A stretch of DNA of 45,970 nt from Bacteroidota bacterium (GCA_030706635.1 JAUZOD010000032.1:1-45970), one strand, 5' to 3'; numbered from the stretch's first letter, positions 33,790-43,372 are shown. The notes: generated by a model not told the origin, from the sequence alone. Program-made: numbers and translations.

Positions 33790-34284
33790 TTATTGAGGTT
33801 TAAAATCCTGATCGGAGAAATCAGATGTTTGCGGAATCCTGACCAGGTTGAACCCATGTTTTGTCGCCTGATGGCAACTGTTGCAGGTATGGGTAAGGTT
33901 AGTAAAATTATTTTTAAAGGACAGATTGTTTTTATCCTGAATGGACTGGTTTAAACTGTCTAATGCCGGATCAATCATGTTCAGGAACCGGATCTCGGGC
34001 CGGTCGCGGCAATAGGTTCTGATATCGGCTAAAACCTCTTTCATTTCATTCACTTCGAAATCTGCCAATTTCCAGTTTCCATTTTTACCTGCAAGCCACA
34101 GTTTTTCATGGTGGAGTTGAACGCCGTTCATGAATTCGCCGAGGCCTGGTTTATAAGCATTGTCAATGGTTTTCTGCAAACTGTCTATTTTATTACTCAG
34201 GGCAAGTTCCCGGGAACTACCAGTCTGCTGGTTGCAGCCGAAAAGGAAGAAAGCATAAACGGGCAGGAACAATTTCCGTTTCAT
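33790..34284 (-). CDS. Monohaem cytochrome c-like lipoprotein
   Basis: A 164-residue lipoprotein (lipobox FLFGC, Cys17) with one haem-binding motif near its C-terminus, Cys134-x2-Cys137-His138 (HTCNSCHQATKHGF). The preceding part is helical, like cytochrome c' (a four-helix bundle with the CxxCH in the last helix). Cytochromes c' bind NO and CO in the periplasm; that would fit the gas-handling theme of the window but is inference. It lies 10 bp upstream of the DinB gene on the same strand. The start at 34284 gives a proper lipoprotein signal. Confidence 0.72.
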   Translation of the reverse strand: MKRKLFLPVYAFFLFGCNQQTGSSRELALSNKIDSLQKTIDNAYKPGLGEFMNGVQLHHEKLWLAGKNGNWKLADFEVNEMKEVLADIRTYCRDRPEIRFLNMIDPALDSLNQSIQDKNNLSFKNNFTNLTHTCNSCHQATKHGFNLVRIPQTSDFSDQDFKPQ

Positions 34285-34458
34285 ATGGATCTGTATATGA
34301 CCTTCAGTCTGCTTAAGCAAGCTGACTATAAAAGTACGAATCTTTATTTTTTAACGGAGGAGTGGGCATTAAGCCATTGGTCGATCCTTTTTCAATAAGG
34401 AGCATCCAATGGCCTGCCGGAAGAATCCGGATGAAGAATTTCGAGTAAGGTATAATTT

Positions 34459-35541
34459 TTAGTGGCCGACCATATGAGAGAACATGTTTCCTTTTGACTG
34501 GCTGTATCCCGGCGGGATTTCAAACAATGAATCCGGGAAACTTTTCTTTTCTGCTTTGATCAGCACGGAATTCATGCTGTATCCATTTCCGGAAGCGGTC
34601 ATTTTAAGGATATATCCGCTGCAACCGGCCCGATCCAGCGCCTGTATCATTTGCGTCTGATAGCCCTGTACAGAACTTAGTTTTTTATAGAGATCATAAC
34701 CGGGCACTTCGGTACTCGTCCACAGATCCATGGTGGAGGAGGACTTGAACACTCCGCTGCCGGTGGTGCTGGTTAGTTTAGAATGCACACACCGGTATCC
34801 CTGAACTGTTTCCGTGCCAACGCGCGTCACCTGGTATTTTGATATACCGGAATTGATCAATGCACTGTCAATGACATTCAGGGAATAGGTTTTAGTATCC
34901 GGGTAAAGGCTGACGCTGTATTTTGGGTTAGCGGCGTGACCGATGGTTATCATTTTATTGCTCATCGCTCCGGGTATATTGATCCGCATTTCGGATCGTC
35001 CGCTGCCTGTATTGGTAAAATAAACTGTCGCCGTGTCTTTTGACACAACAGCTTTTGATGAGATGGTGGTGGTTATGGATTGGTACAAAATGCCGCTGCC
35101 GCCGGCGCCCGCAGTAAAGCTTTTAATAGCTGCTGCTGAATCGGCAGCCGATACAGCACCGCCGCCGGCCAGCAAACCCAATGCTTTCATGGTTAGATCG
35201 GCCGCGGAAGTATCATTTGGGTTTTGCTGCGCTGCTTTGGCAAAAGCGCCGAGGACGCTGTTGCTGGCTGCCTTATCGGCCGGCGTAGCGGAAGAGCTAC
35301 CTGCAGTGGAAGGACTGGCTGCCGTGGAAGAATTGTTGGTTTTCGGTTTGCTTTGCGTGGAATTATCTACTTTATCCAGGGCTTTATTGGTTGTTGATGT
35401 GGCTTTATTGTCCGCCCGGTTTTCGGCTGTTTGCTGCACGTCGTTCAGAAGGCGTTTTAAGAACTGGGCTTTGATCTGTCCTCCGTATATGAAAACGATC
35501 ATTCCCGTCAGGAGGGCGGATTTTCTGATAGTGCTTTTCAT
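34459..35541 (-). CDS. Exported DUF4412 protein
   Basis: A 360-residue exported protein with a signal peptide (ending GGQIKAQ). Residues ~30-140 are low-complexity, rich in Ala, Ser, Thr and Asn, with Asp-Lys patches. The C-terminal ~200 residues match DUF4412: SEMRINIPGAMSNKMITIGH, KTYSLNVIDSALI, VQGYRCVHSKL and GYSMNSVLIKAEKKSFPDSLFEIPPGY. The family is periplasmic with no known function. It stands alone, with a 244-bp gap before the divergent GntP gene. Confidence 0.8.
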   Translation of the reverse strand: MKSTIRKSALLTGMIVFIYGGQIKAQFLKRLLNDVQQTAENRADNKATSTTNKALDKVDNSTQSKPKTNNSSTAASPSTAGSSSATPADKAASNSVLGAFAKAAQQNPNDTSAADLTMKALGLLAGGGAVSAADSAAAIKSFTAGAGGSGILYQSITTTISSKAVVSKDTATVYFTNTGSGRSEMRINIPGAMSNKMITIGHAANPKYSVSLYPDTKTYSLNVIDSALINSGISKYQVTRVGTETVQGYRCVHSKLTSTTGSGVFKSSSTMDLWTSTEVPGYDLYKKLSSVQGYQTQMIQALDRAGCSGYILKMTASGNGYSMNSVLIKAEKKSFPDSLFEIPPGYSQSKGNMFSHMVGH

Positions 35542-35785
35542 ACGTTCTGTTTTAGAAAATCAAAAATCACTCTTTGCGGAGGGGTTAATCCGGATAAACG
35601 ACGAACGTATTTTAATAATCGGCAAACGGACGGAGTAGAGAAGCTCCAGGGGACCGGATATTCTGATTTGACGGATCAGGGGATAGTATTGCATCAGTTT
35701 ATGAGCGAATATGATTTGTGAGGAGCGCTGCAAGTGCAGATCTTTAGTGCCGGCGAGCCAGATTCAACCCGTTTTCAGTACGCTT

Positions 35786-37123
35786 ATGGAGAATTCATTC
35801 CTGTATTTGTTTGTCTGTTTATTGGCCGGGATTTCGATTATTGTTCTGCTTACGGCCAAATACAAGGTGCACGCATTTTTTGCTTTGATCATAGCCTGTT
35901 TTGTGGTAGGCCTGGGCGTGCATCTGCCCTTACAGGCTGTTGTGGACGCCGTTAAAAATGGATTTGGCGACATTATGAAGTCATTGGGACTGATCATTGT
36001 ATTCGGTACCGCCCTGGGGGTTTTGCTGGAGCACAACGGAAGTACAAGAGTGATGGCTTCGTTTATTTTGAAAAGAACCGGGGACCGCTATGCTGCCCTG
36101 GCCATGTCAATAGCCGGTTTCCTTGTGGGACTTCCGATATTCTGCGACTCAGGATATATTGTACTGAGTGGGTTGAACAGAACATTGGCCAAACGCACAG
36201 GGATATCCATGGTGATCATGTCTACCTCACTGGCGACGGGTTTATATTCCATTCACTGTCTGATACCGCCGCATCCGGGCGCCGCGGCAGCGGCCGGCAT
36301 ATTGGGTGTTGACTATGGAAAATTGATAATGATGGGATTATTCGTCGCGGTCCCGGCTGCTTTGACGGGTCATCTATGGGCAAACTATGCGGGCAAAAAT
36401 ACCGGCCCCCTGCTCATTAAAGAAGAAATGGACATTGCAGAAGATTCTGCACGGCCCCCTTCTGTTATCAGGGCTTTTCTTCCGGTGATTGTGCCTATAG
36501 CGCTGATTGCAATTAAATCCTTTTTTGTTCTGGATCCTGGCACCGGGCCTGCATGGCTGAATGGCCTGCTGGAGACTGGAGATCCTGTCATTGCCTTAGC
36601 CATAGGATTGCTCCTTGCCATTCATGGCGACAACCTGAGAAAAAAAGGAGTACTTCCGCGATTGCTTCAGGATGCAGCCGAGAAAGCGGGAAGTATATTG
36701 GTGATCATTGGCGCAGGCGGAGCGTTCGGAGCCGTTCTGGCATCTACCGGTATCGGGAAACAATTTGGCAGTTCGGGGGCATTGATTCATCTCGGCGTTC
36801 TGTTTCCTTTCCTTCTCGCATTCATTTTAAAAACTGCGCAGGGATCTTCCACGGTTGCCATCATCACAGCGGCATCTATTATTCAACCCCTCTTGCCGGC
36901 CCTGGGGCTAAATACAGAGACCGGAAAGCTGTTCTGCATATTGGCGATGGGCGCGGGATCCATGATGATCTCCCATGCCAATGATGCTTATTTCTGGGTC
37001 ATCGCCCGATTCTCCGGGCTTGACATGAAAACCATGCTGAAAGTCTATTCTGTCGCCACTTTTTTTATGGGAATGACCGCTATGATTATGGTCTATCTTT
37101 TAAAACTGCTGTTTTTACATTAA
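35786..37123 (+). CDS. GntP family permease (gluconate:H+ symporter type)
   Basis: A 445-residue inner-membrane transporter with about twelve membrane segments. GDIMKSLGLIIVFGTALGVLLEHNG, PIFCDSGYIVLSGLNRTLAKR, and SIHCLIPPHPGAAAAAGILG are GntP blocks, as is KTAQGSSTVAIITAASI. Members carry gluconate, D-serine, D-glycerate or fructuronate with protons; the substrate cannot be read here and no kinase is adjacent. ATG 35786 is chosen because upstream codons from 35711 are hydrophilic and lie outside the family. Confidence 0.9.
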   Translation: MENSFLYLFVCLLAGISIIVLLTAKYKVHAFFALIIACFVVGLGVHLPLQAVVDAVKNGFGDIMKSLGLIIVFGTALGVLLEHNGSTRVMASFILKRTGDRYAALAMSIAGFLVGLPIFCDSGYIVLSGLNRTLAKRTGISMVIMSTSLATGLYSIHCLIPPHPGAAAAAGILGVDYGKLIMMGLFVAVPAALTGHLWANYAGKNTGPLLIKEEMDIAEDSARPPSVIRAFLPVIVPIALIAIKSFFVLDPGTGPAWLNGLLETGDPVIALAIGLLLAIHGDNLRKKGVLPRLLQDAAEKAGSILVIIGAGGAFGAVLASTGIGKQFGSSGALIHLGVLFPFLLAFILKTAQGSSTVAIITAASIIQPLLPALGLNTETGKLFCILAMGAGSMMISHANDAYFWVIARFSGLDMKTMLKVYSVATFFMGMTAMIMVYLLKLLFLH

Positions 37124-37181
37124 GCAGCCGGAAGATGAACCTGCTAACCATGCGGTCAATTAAAAAACCCCTCGGATCCTT

Positions 37182-37304
37182 TTAATAGTGATGATAATAA
37201 TAATGATGATATGGGTGATGATATCCTCTTTCCACGTAACAACCACTTAAAGCAGATCCAAGGATGGCGATCAGGGCCACGATGAATAAATACTTCTTTT
37301 TCAT
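37182..37304 (-). CDS. 40-residue His/Tyr-rich lipoprotein
   Basis: A very small open frame with a full lipoprotein signal: MKKKYLF, a hydrophobic core (IVALIAILGSAL), and lipobox LSGC with Cys22. The mature peptide is only 19 residues, starting CYVERGYHHPYHHYYYHHY, with seven His and eight Tyr. It would be a membrane-anchored peptide able to bind Cu, Ni, Zn or haem. No neighbour tells its job. It stands alone between GntP and the PorP gene. The coherent signal and lipobox make a real gene likely, though expression is unproven. Confidence 0.7.
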   Translation of the reverse strand: MKKKYLFIVALIAILGSALSGCYVERGYHHPYHHYYYHHY

Positions 37305-37457
37305 AATACTTTTTTGAATGTTTTAAACAGATTGCATTTAGCGTCCAATCTTTAGAGCCTGATACTTCAAAAAAGTTTACTGAATGGTATTTTATATTTG
37401 ATAAGACCCCGTTAAAATAGCAGGTATTTTTCCGGCTGGGTGAGGCTGATAATGAAA

Positions 37458-37484
37458 AAGGATATCCCGTAAAGAGATATCCTT
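37458..37484 (-). terminator. Terminator for the PorP/SprF-like gene
   Basis: AAGGATATC (37458-37466) and GATATCCTT (37476-37484) pair perfectly around a 9-nt loop. On the minus strand the stem is followed by a TTTTTC tract. It lies 64 bp beyond the stop of the PorP gene at 37548. Confidence 0.75.
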
Positions 37485-37547
37485 AAAGATCACCGACAAT
37501 TTGATCATCATAGCTTATGCAGAATAACCTGCCTCCGGTAAATATTT

Positions 37548-38540
37548 TTAGAAATTAAACATATAGGATAATTCAAAGCCGGAACGGCTGTAATGACTTG
37601 TTTCTATACTGGAAATATTGATCTCGTAGTTCAGGGTCACTTTATTTTTGCCAAATTTCAGTCCTACATTAGGTATCAAAGCATCTCCGATGCGGTACCC
37701 GGCCCCAATGGAAAGGGCGTTCACTGCATGAGCATCCAGATTGCGGGAATAAAGTACGCCGACCAGATGTTCGTAGGCTCCGCCCTGCCAGGTAAAAATT
37801 CCGTAAGCGCCTATGGAACCCTGGTTTCTGATCTCAGCCGTATAGCCCGCCTGAAATCCGTAGTTTATGGGTAACTTGAAAACGCTGGAATGTGTACTCT
37901 CTGTAAAAGGCTGGTTTATGTGACGGACCGACCCCCCGAAATACCATTGCTTGCTGGCTCCGTTGTGAAAGACAGAGAGCCCGGCGCCGGCATTAAAATA
38001 GCCATACGTATTGCCTGATTGCAAAGGGTCGGCTGTCGTGGCGGAACCGATGGGACCATACTTATCAAACTGATCCGGAAAGAGATTGCCGCCGTTCAGG
38101 CTGATCCTGCTGGAAGTATAGGCACCCTGAAATCCGGCCGACAAATAAGTGTTGTTGTTATTGAGTGGCTGGGCGTATGATATGGCCAACATACCGGTGG
38201 TAACACTCATGATGCCTCCGTTTGATTTGTCATAGTCAACACCTGCGGTCAGGTTTATAAAACCGCTGTGATCCTCTTTTTTCGCTTTGTTGATTAAAGG
38301 GACATCAATGGTGGCGGCGCCGCTGGTATAAGCCGCCATCCCCTGGTAGTTTACACTTCTGAAGTTTACACGCATTTGCATATCCTTATTGGTTTTTAAA
38401 GAAGGATTATACCAGCTGTTCATATCCTGCACCTGGGCAAAATGCACATCCTGCGCAACAGATCCGGATGCAAGAAACAGGCATAACGCGGCAAAGGACA
38501 GGCGGGCCAGGAGATTTATTGGTTTATGGGGGTGTTTCAT
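37548..38540 (-). CDS. PorP/SprF family type IX secretion membrane protein
   Basis: A 330-residue outer-membrane beta-barrel protein with signal peptide (ending SGSVAQD). The N-terminus DVHFAQVQDMNSWYNPSL and the repeated strand pattern ending in FELSYMFNF are PorP/SprF features. These proteins attach type IX secretion substrates to the cell surface or motility machinery, usually one per large adhesin. The adhesin gene lies directly upstream on the same strand (48 bp), so this copy probably serves it. Confidence 0.9.
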   Translation of the reverse strand: MKHPHKPINLLARLSFAALCLFLASGSVAQDVHFAQVQDMNSWYNPSLKTNKDMQMRVNFRSVNYQGMAAYTSGAATIDVPLINKAKKEDHSGFINLTAGVDYDKSNGGIMSVTTGMLAISYAQPLNNNNTYLSAGFQGAYTSSRISLNGGNLFPDQFDKYGPIGSATTADPLQSGNTYGYFNAGAGLSVFHNGASKQWYFGGSVRHINQPFTESTHSSVFKLPINYGFQAGYTAEIRNQGSIGAYGIFTWQGGAYEHLVGVLYSRNLDAHAVNALSIGAGYRIGDALIPNVGLKFGKNKVTLNYEINISSIETSHYSRSGFELSYMFNF

Positions 38541-38588
38541 CTGATGTGATAATTTATATTTTTTAGTTTTGAGACCTTGGTTCGCGTT

Positions 38589-41500
38589 TTATCTGAAGAG
38601 GGTGATCATTCCGGAGTATCGTTTCGTCTGGCCATTCATATTTTCTCCTTCAATCATCCACAGATAACTTTCCCTGGGTTGCGGGGTGCCTTTGTAGGTA
38701 CCATCCCATCCTGCATTCGGATCCGTGCTCATGTAGACGAGGTTACCCCAGCGGTTATAAATTTTGAAGAATCTGAAATTCTTTAGTCCGGGAATGATGG
38801 GTTTGATGATGTCATTGATCCCGTCATTATTGGGCGTAAATACTTTGGGAACAAACACATCAGGGGTTACCATGGTCACTTTAAATGCCGCCCTGGGGCT
38901 TTCCACACCATTCAATGTTTGCGATACCCAGTAAGTAACAGTGCCCGGTTGTGATGGTAAGGATGGTACTATTGAAGAACCTGATCCGCCGGAAGCACTG
39001 CTGTAAAAACTAAGGCTTGTTCCGGGCAGAGCGGAGATCTGGTCAATCGGTGTGGATGGATTCTGCGGATCGCCGATATAGTATAATGAGTCCACTGTCT
39101 GCGGCGCTTCAATATTGGCGAATTCAACCGTGTTCAGGGTTATGGTTGCACTGGCACTGCATCCGCTGCCGTTGCTCACGGTATAGGAGATGGTTGCCGT
39201 TCCCAAACCTGAGCCGGTGGCAACCCCATTGTCATCTACGGAGACCGTACCGGCGTCGCTGCTGCTCCATACGCCGCCTGCTGTTGCATCGCTTAAAGCC
39301 AGTGTATATCCCAGGCTAATGTCTGTGCCATTGCTTGTAATGGCGGCAACAACAGGTTGAGCATTAACCGTAACGGTCTGGGTGACAAAGTTTGAACAAC
39401 CGCTTCCATTAGTTACGGTATAAGTAATCACCGAGGTGCCTTGCGATACTCCGGTTACCACACCCGATGCATCAATGCTGGCTACACTGCTGGTTGCGCT
39501 GCTCCACACGCCGCCCGGTGTGGCATTGGAAAGCGTCGACGTTGTTCCTGCACAAAGGGTTGCATTCCCTGTAATGGCATCCAGAACAGGCGGATCATTT
39601 ACGGTTACCGCCAGGGTAGATACATTGGTGCAACCGCTGCCATTGGTAATAGTGTAAGTTATATTAGCAGTTCCCGCCGCTACACCTGTTACGAGTCCAT
39701 TCTCGTCAACGGTTGCTGCAAGTGTGTTTGAGCTGAACCACACGCCACCGGCTGTTGCGTCGCTGAGGGCAGTGGTTAATCCTGAACAAACCGTTGCGGT
39801 TCCGGTAACAGGCGAAACTACAGGTAGCGCATTCACGGTTACGGTTTGCGTTACGGCACTTGAACAGCCATTCCCATTGGTAACGGTATAAGTAATATCC
39901 GCATTTCCGTCTGCTACGCCGGTTACCAGTCCGCTGGCGTCCACTGTCGCCGCATTGCCGTTGGAACTGCTCCAGACGCCGCCGGCTGTTGCATCGGTAA
40001 GGGTCGTGGTTGAGCCTGCACACACAGTGGCTGTTCCGGTAATGGCTGCCACCGTTGGCAAGGCATTCACCGTTACGGTTTGCGTTACGGCATTTGAACA
40101 GCCACTGCCATTGGTTACGGTATAAGTGATCACGGAAGTTCCCGCGGATACAGGTGTTACAACGCCGCTGGCGTCAACAGTAGCCACACTGGTTGTGCCA
40201 CTGCTCCACACGCCACCGGCAGTTGCATCGGCGAGCGTTGTTGTTGTTCCTGAACAAAGGGTTGCTGTTCCCGTGATGGCTGCAACGCTCGGTAATGCAT
40301 TCACGGTTACCGTTTGTGTGGCGGCGGCTGAGCAACCACCACCGTTGGTCACAGTATATGTTATGACTGAAGTTCCTGATGAAATGCCGGTTACGATGCC
40401 GCTGGCGTCAACGGTGGCCACACTGGTATTGTCACTGGTCCATACACCACCCGGGCTGACATTGGAAAGGGTTGTTGTTCCTTCCGCACAAAGGGTTGCC
40501 GTTCCCGTAATGGCCGCAACGGTGGGCTGCGCATTCACAGTAACGGTTTGAGAAACGGCGGTTGAACAACCACCGCCGTTGGTCACAGTATATGTTATGA
40601 CTGAAGTTCCTGCTGCAACGCCCGTAACAACTCCGCTGCCATCAACAGTGGCTACACTGGTACTGCCACTGGTCCATACACCACCGGTTGTGATATCTGA
40701 CAGGGTTGTTGTGGATCCTGCACAAACAGTTGCCGTTCCGGTTATGGCCGCTACTACCGGCAATGGATAGACTGTAACCGTTCCTGTACTGCTGTTCACT
40801 GCATTGCAACTGCCATTCTTCACGTTTACCCGATAGCTGGTCGTTACGGCCAGGTTGGTTGCGGTGTTTGTCGCACCGGTATTCGCGATATCCGACCAGG
40901 TGACGCCCCCGTTTGTGGATGACTGCCATTTTTGAATTACGCCGGTATAGTCTGTTAAGGTAAGTGTCGTCGAGTTCGGGGAAGGGCATACAGACGCATC
41001 GGCTAAAGTACCGCCCACGCTGGTGGAACCCACAGTAGCCGTGATGGTGATGGGATTGCTGGTGGCGATCAGCGAACAACCGGTACTTTGAACCTGGGCG
41101 CGATAATAATAAGTACCTGTGCTGAGTGCGGGCGTGGTATATAAAGCGGTTGTATTGGATATATCGGTCCAGTTGGTATTATCTGTACTGGATTGCCATT
41201 TCAGGACGTCTCCCACATTCCCTGCAAGCGAAAGATTGGCGGCTGATCCATTACATACCGTGGTATTGTCCGCTGCAATAGTTCCCGCTACTGAATTCCC
41301 AACCGTGATCTTGGTCACGGAAGAAGGCGAAGTGGAGCAGGAATTTCCGGTGGCAATCGATCTGAAATAAGTGGTCTGTGTAAGGTTGGTGGCTGTGTAA
41401 GTTGCAGAGGTATTGGCGATTGGCGTTGCGGTGGTCAGGAAGTTATCGATAGACGATTCCCATCTTACAATGGTCACACCCGGAACAGCCGCAGTGCTGG

Positions 41501-42506
41501 TGAGGGTTGTGGAATTGGTTCCTGAACAAACGGAAACATCTCCTCCGGTAATATCACCTCCCGTTGTTGAGGCGATGGTGAGTGTTTCGGTCAGGTTATT
41601 ATTTTGTGGAACATCGTTGGGCAGACCTCCGTATTCTACTACATAGGGAAGCGTGTTACCGATACCCAAATCATTCCATTTGCCACCCTGGGCGCCTGTG
41701 GAATAGAATTCGACATAATATTCATTCCCTGCATCATTCGGTTCGCCGTTGTTCCAGTTCATATATGCGCCGTTATAGGCTGTGGGGCTGCTGAGTCCTG
41801 ACGAGAACTTGGTCCCTGCTTCCGGTCCCGTTATCCAGTACGCTTGCCCGATCGCGGAGGCCTGGTCTGCATATGTGGTTGTGCCGGTCGCTGCATTGAT
41901 CTGTGAATAATCATAAGAGCCGCCGATCCACGCATCTGCCGCCAGAAGTTTCCACACGAAATTATTTTCACCGGCTGAGGTAATGGTAGCCAGATATCCC
42001 TGCATGCCATTATAGGAACTGGCTGCTGCTGCTGCTTTAGCCTGTACCCAGTTTAAAGGGGTATTGACATATTGATAAAAATGCTGACTATAGGAATTAA
42101 ACAGATAACTGCCCTGATTGAAGACAATGGTCCTGGAAGACGGTCCGCAGGAGGCCGCAGTATTCTGATAGGTAACTGTTCTAAGGAGGGCCTGCCAGTT
42201 CGCGGGGGTCGTGGTGCCGGTAAATGTTAATATGCCGGAAACGCCACTGCTGGTGGAGTAACTGCCCGTAATGCCGAAGGATGTGGCCAGCGTTGCGTCA
42301 AACGCCAAAACATCCCCTGCGTAGTAATTGTTCGATATCTGCACGGTTGCGTTCGTCTGATTAACTGTTCCGCCTACAGTTATCGTGGCATCAATCACAG
42401 TAGCTGTGGCCGGGGTTACAGATTGGGGAGATGTGTTTCCGGAGATCTGCGCATAGATTCCGTTGGATGCAAAGCATAATAAGCAGGCTACGATTAGGTT
42501 TTTCAT
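38589..42506 (-). CDS. Type IX-secreted adhesin with C-type lectin and Ig-like repeats
   Basis: A 1305-residue surface protein. Order: signal peptide (~1-20); an N-terminal beta region; a C-type lectin domain (~145-295; WIGGS, NNGEPNDAGNEYYVEF, WNDLG, YVVEYGG); three Ig-like domains of about 90 residues each (~325-580); seven 78-residue Ig-like repeats (583 to ~1128); and a gliding-motility-associated C-terminal domain (~1214-1305; VFTPNNDGINDIIKP, FFKIYNRWGNLVY, GWDGTYKG), the type B T9SS sorting signal. It is exported through the type IX system and likely binds glycans through the lectin domain. The PorP/SprF-like gene follows, its usual partner. Confidence 0.92.
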   Translation of the reverse strand: MKNLIVACLLCFASNGIYAQISGNTSPQSVTPATATVIDATITVGGTVNQTNATVQISNNYYAGDVLAFDATLATSFGITGSYSTSSGVSGILTFTGTTTPANWQALLRTVTYQNTAASCGPSSRTIVFNQGSYLFNSYSQHFYQYVNTPLNWVQAKAAAAASSYNGMQGYLATITSAGENNFVWKLLAADAWIGGSYDYSQINAATGTTTYADQASAIGQAYWITGPEAGTKFSSGLSSPTAYNGAYMNWNNGEPNDAGNEYYVEFYSTGAQGGKWNDLGIGNTLPYVVEYGGLPNDVPQNNNLTETLTIASTTGGDITGGDVSVCSGTNSTTLTSTAAVPGVTIVRWESSIDNFLTTATPIANTSATYTATNLTQTTYFRSIATGNSCSTSPSSVTKITVGNSVAGTIAADNTTVCNGSAANLSLAGNVGDVLKWQSSTDNTNWTDISNTTALYTTPALSTGTYYYRAQVQSTGCSLIATSNPITITATVGSTSVGGTLADASVCPSPNSTTLTLTDYTGVIQKWQSSTNGGVTWSDIANTGATNTATNLAVTTSYRVNVKNGSCNAVNSSTGTVTVYPLPVVAAITGTATVCAGSTTTLSDITTGGVWTSGSTSVATVDGSGVVTGVAAGTSVITYTVTNGGGCSTAVSQTVTVNAQPTVAAITGTATLCAEGTTTLSNVSPGGVWTSDNTSVATVDASGIVTGISSGTSVITYTVTNGGGCSAAATQTVTVNALPSVAAITGTATLCSGTTTTLADATAGGVWSSGTTSVATVDASGVVTPVSAGTSVITYTVTNGSGCSNAVTQTVTVNALPTVAAITGTATVCAGSTTTLTDATAGGVWSSSNGNAATVDASGLVTGVADGNADITYTVTNGNGCSSAVTQTVTVNALPVVSPVTGTATVCSGLTTALSDATAGGVWFSSNTLAATVDENGLVTGVAAGTANITYTITNGSGCTNVSTLAVTVNDPPVLDAITGNATLCAGTTSTLSNATPGGVWSSATSSVASIDASGVVTGVSQGTSVITYTVTNGSGCSNFVTQTVTVNAQPVVAAITSNGTDISLGYTLALSDATAGGVWSSSDAGTVSVDDNGVATGSGLGTATISYTVSNGSGCSASATITLNTVEFANIEAPQTVDSLYYIGDPQNPSTPIDQISALPGTSLSFYSSASGGSGSSIVPSLPSQPGTVTYWVSQTLNGVESPRAAFKVTMVTPDVFVPKVFTPNNDGINDIIKPIIPGLKNFRFFKIYNRWGNLVYMSTDPNAGWDGTYKGTPQPRESYLWMIEGENMNGQTKRYSGMITLFR
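39120..40760 (-). repeat. Seven tandem ~234-bp repeats encoding Ig-like domains
   Basis: Seven units of about 78 codons begin near residue 583. Each has a PxVAAITGTAT-like start, GGVWSS, a VATVDASGVVTGV-like strand and ITYTVTNGSGC-like end. Units 1-6 have two cysteines each (one near the start, one in GxGC), probably a disulfide; unit 7 lacks the first. The similarity is high at DNA level, so unit number may change by recombination. Confidence 0.88.
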
Positions 42507-43091
42507 GCCAGTAAAGGGTATTAGAGTTAAAGATTTTTGGCCAATTTTTTTATTGGCTGAACGACAGGTTAAAAAAAATCCAATTGTTTTCTGCTTATTT
42601 AAGGAAAGTGGGCGTTAACGCTGCTTCATTAAATTATTTCAGTCGCAATCGGCGAATTATTTCTATCGGTTTATGACTCATCCAAACGCTTGATATTTAA
42701 CTAATATTGTCGGCATTTCTTAGCGGATCATAGGGCCTAAGTGTAAATGCTTAGGCGGATTCAAAGGCAGATAGAGAGTGCTTTTTTCGGAAGAAATCCT
42801 TCGCGGAATTAGGAGAAAGAATTCGTTGAGCTCTGTGCTCCCTGTATGGATAGTAAACAGCCTGTTGCCGGTGGATATCTGCTACCAGAACGATTTTTAC
42901 GGAATGGATCTTCTTATTTTTCGGATTCCACGGGGATCGAAATTCAGCAGTCTGAGCTAAACTGGATTGCGTTTATAGGTGTCCGTTAAGATAATAAACG
43001 GCTTTATAAAAAGCTATAAAATAGGAGTCGAAATTTTTTTTTTTGATCCAATGCAAAGCCAGCCGATTTAGGGTATCCGGACAAAAAGGGA
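42507..43091. other. Gene-free stretch with hairpins
   Basis: About 585 bp upstream of the adhesin gene with no credible gene. Two hairpins are visible: GCCAAT/ATTGGC at 42540-42545 and 42552-42557 (T6 loop), and GCCTAAG/CTTAGGC at 42735-42741 and 42750-42756. A 60-codon frame at 42778 has no recognisable features. No TAnnTTTG promoter for the adhesin was found. Confidence 0.5.
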
Positions 43092-43241
43092 ATGGCGGTT
43101 TCAAAACAATTGCTTCCAGACCTTCTTCTTCTGCGTATTGATGAAAACCCGTGGCTTATTGCGGGGGAAGAAGAACAGGGCCTGAATAACCTGCATGCCG
43201 CCGTTCACCTAAGCACAGCCCGTATTCACCGAAAAGCATAG
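43092..43241 (+). pseudogene. Fragment resembling an AraC-type helix-turn-helix
   Basis: A 49-codon open frame whose end reads [18 protein letters not shown], close to the recognition helix of AraC-type regulators, which commonly read LAxxVHLSxSQLHRKLKAL. It stops right after HRKA, where the family would continue. The first half does not match. It looks like the remnant of a larger regulator gene in a decayed region, but the match is short. Confidence 0.4.
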
Positions 43242-43322
43242 CGATCCGGGGTTATTTAACGAATCGTTCATCTGTTCACGCGACGACCTGCTTTACTTTT
43301 GCCCTGCCAGATGAAAGAAAGT

Positions 43323-43372
43323 CCAGGGGATATCGGTTGATTTATCAATTTGTATCCCCTGGCGCTATTTTA
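43323..43372. repeat. 50-nt nested hairpin with perfect 10-bp arms
   Basis: CCAGGGGATA (43323-43332) and TATCCCCTGG (43363-43372) pair perfectly. Inside, TTGA and TCAA pair around TTTA, giving a two-step stem with a small internal loop. It has no U-tract. It lies between the HTH fragment and the truncated permease. Confidence 0.65.

Noticed and set aside
39120-40760. Possible CRISPR-like array
   Set aside because: The repeat period is ~234 bp, the repeats are coding in one frame, and there are no spacers; they encode Ig-like domains.
42778-42960. A 60-codon frame
   Set aside because: No recognisable domain, signal or promoter; composition looks like chance.
43323-43372. Integron attC site
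   Set aside because: The hairpin lacks the RYYYAAC/GTTRRRY core sites, and no integrase or cassette array is present.
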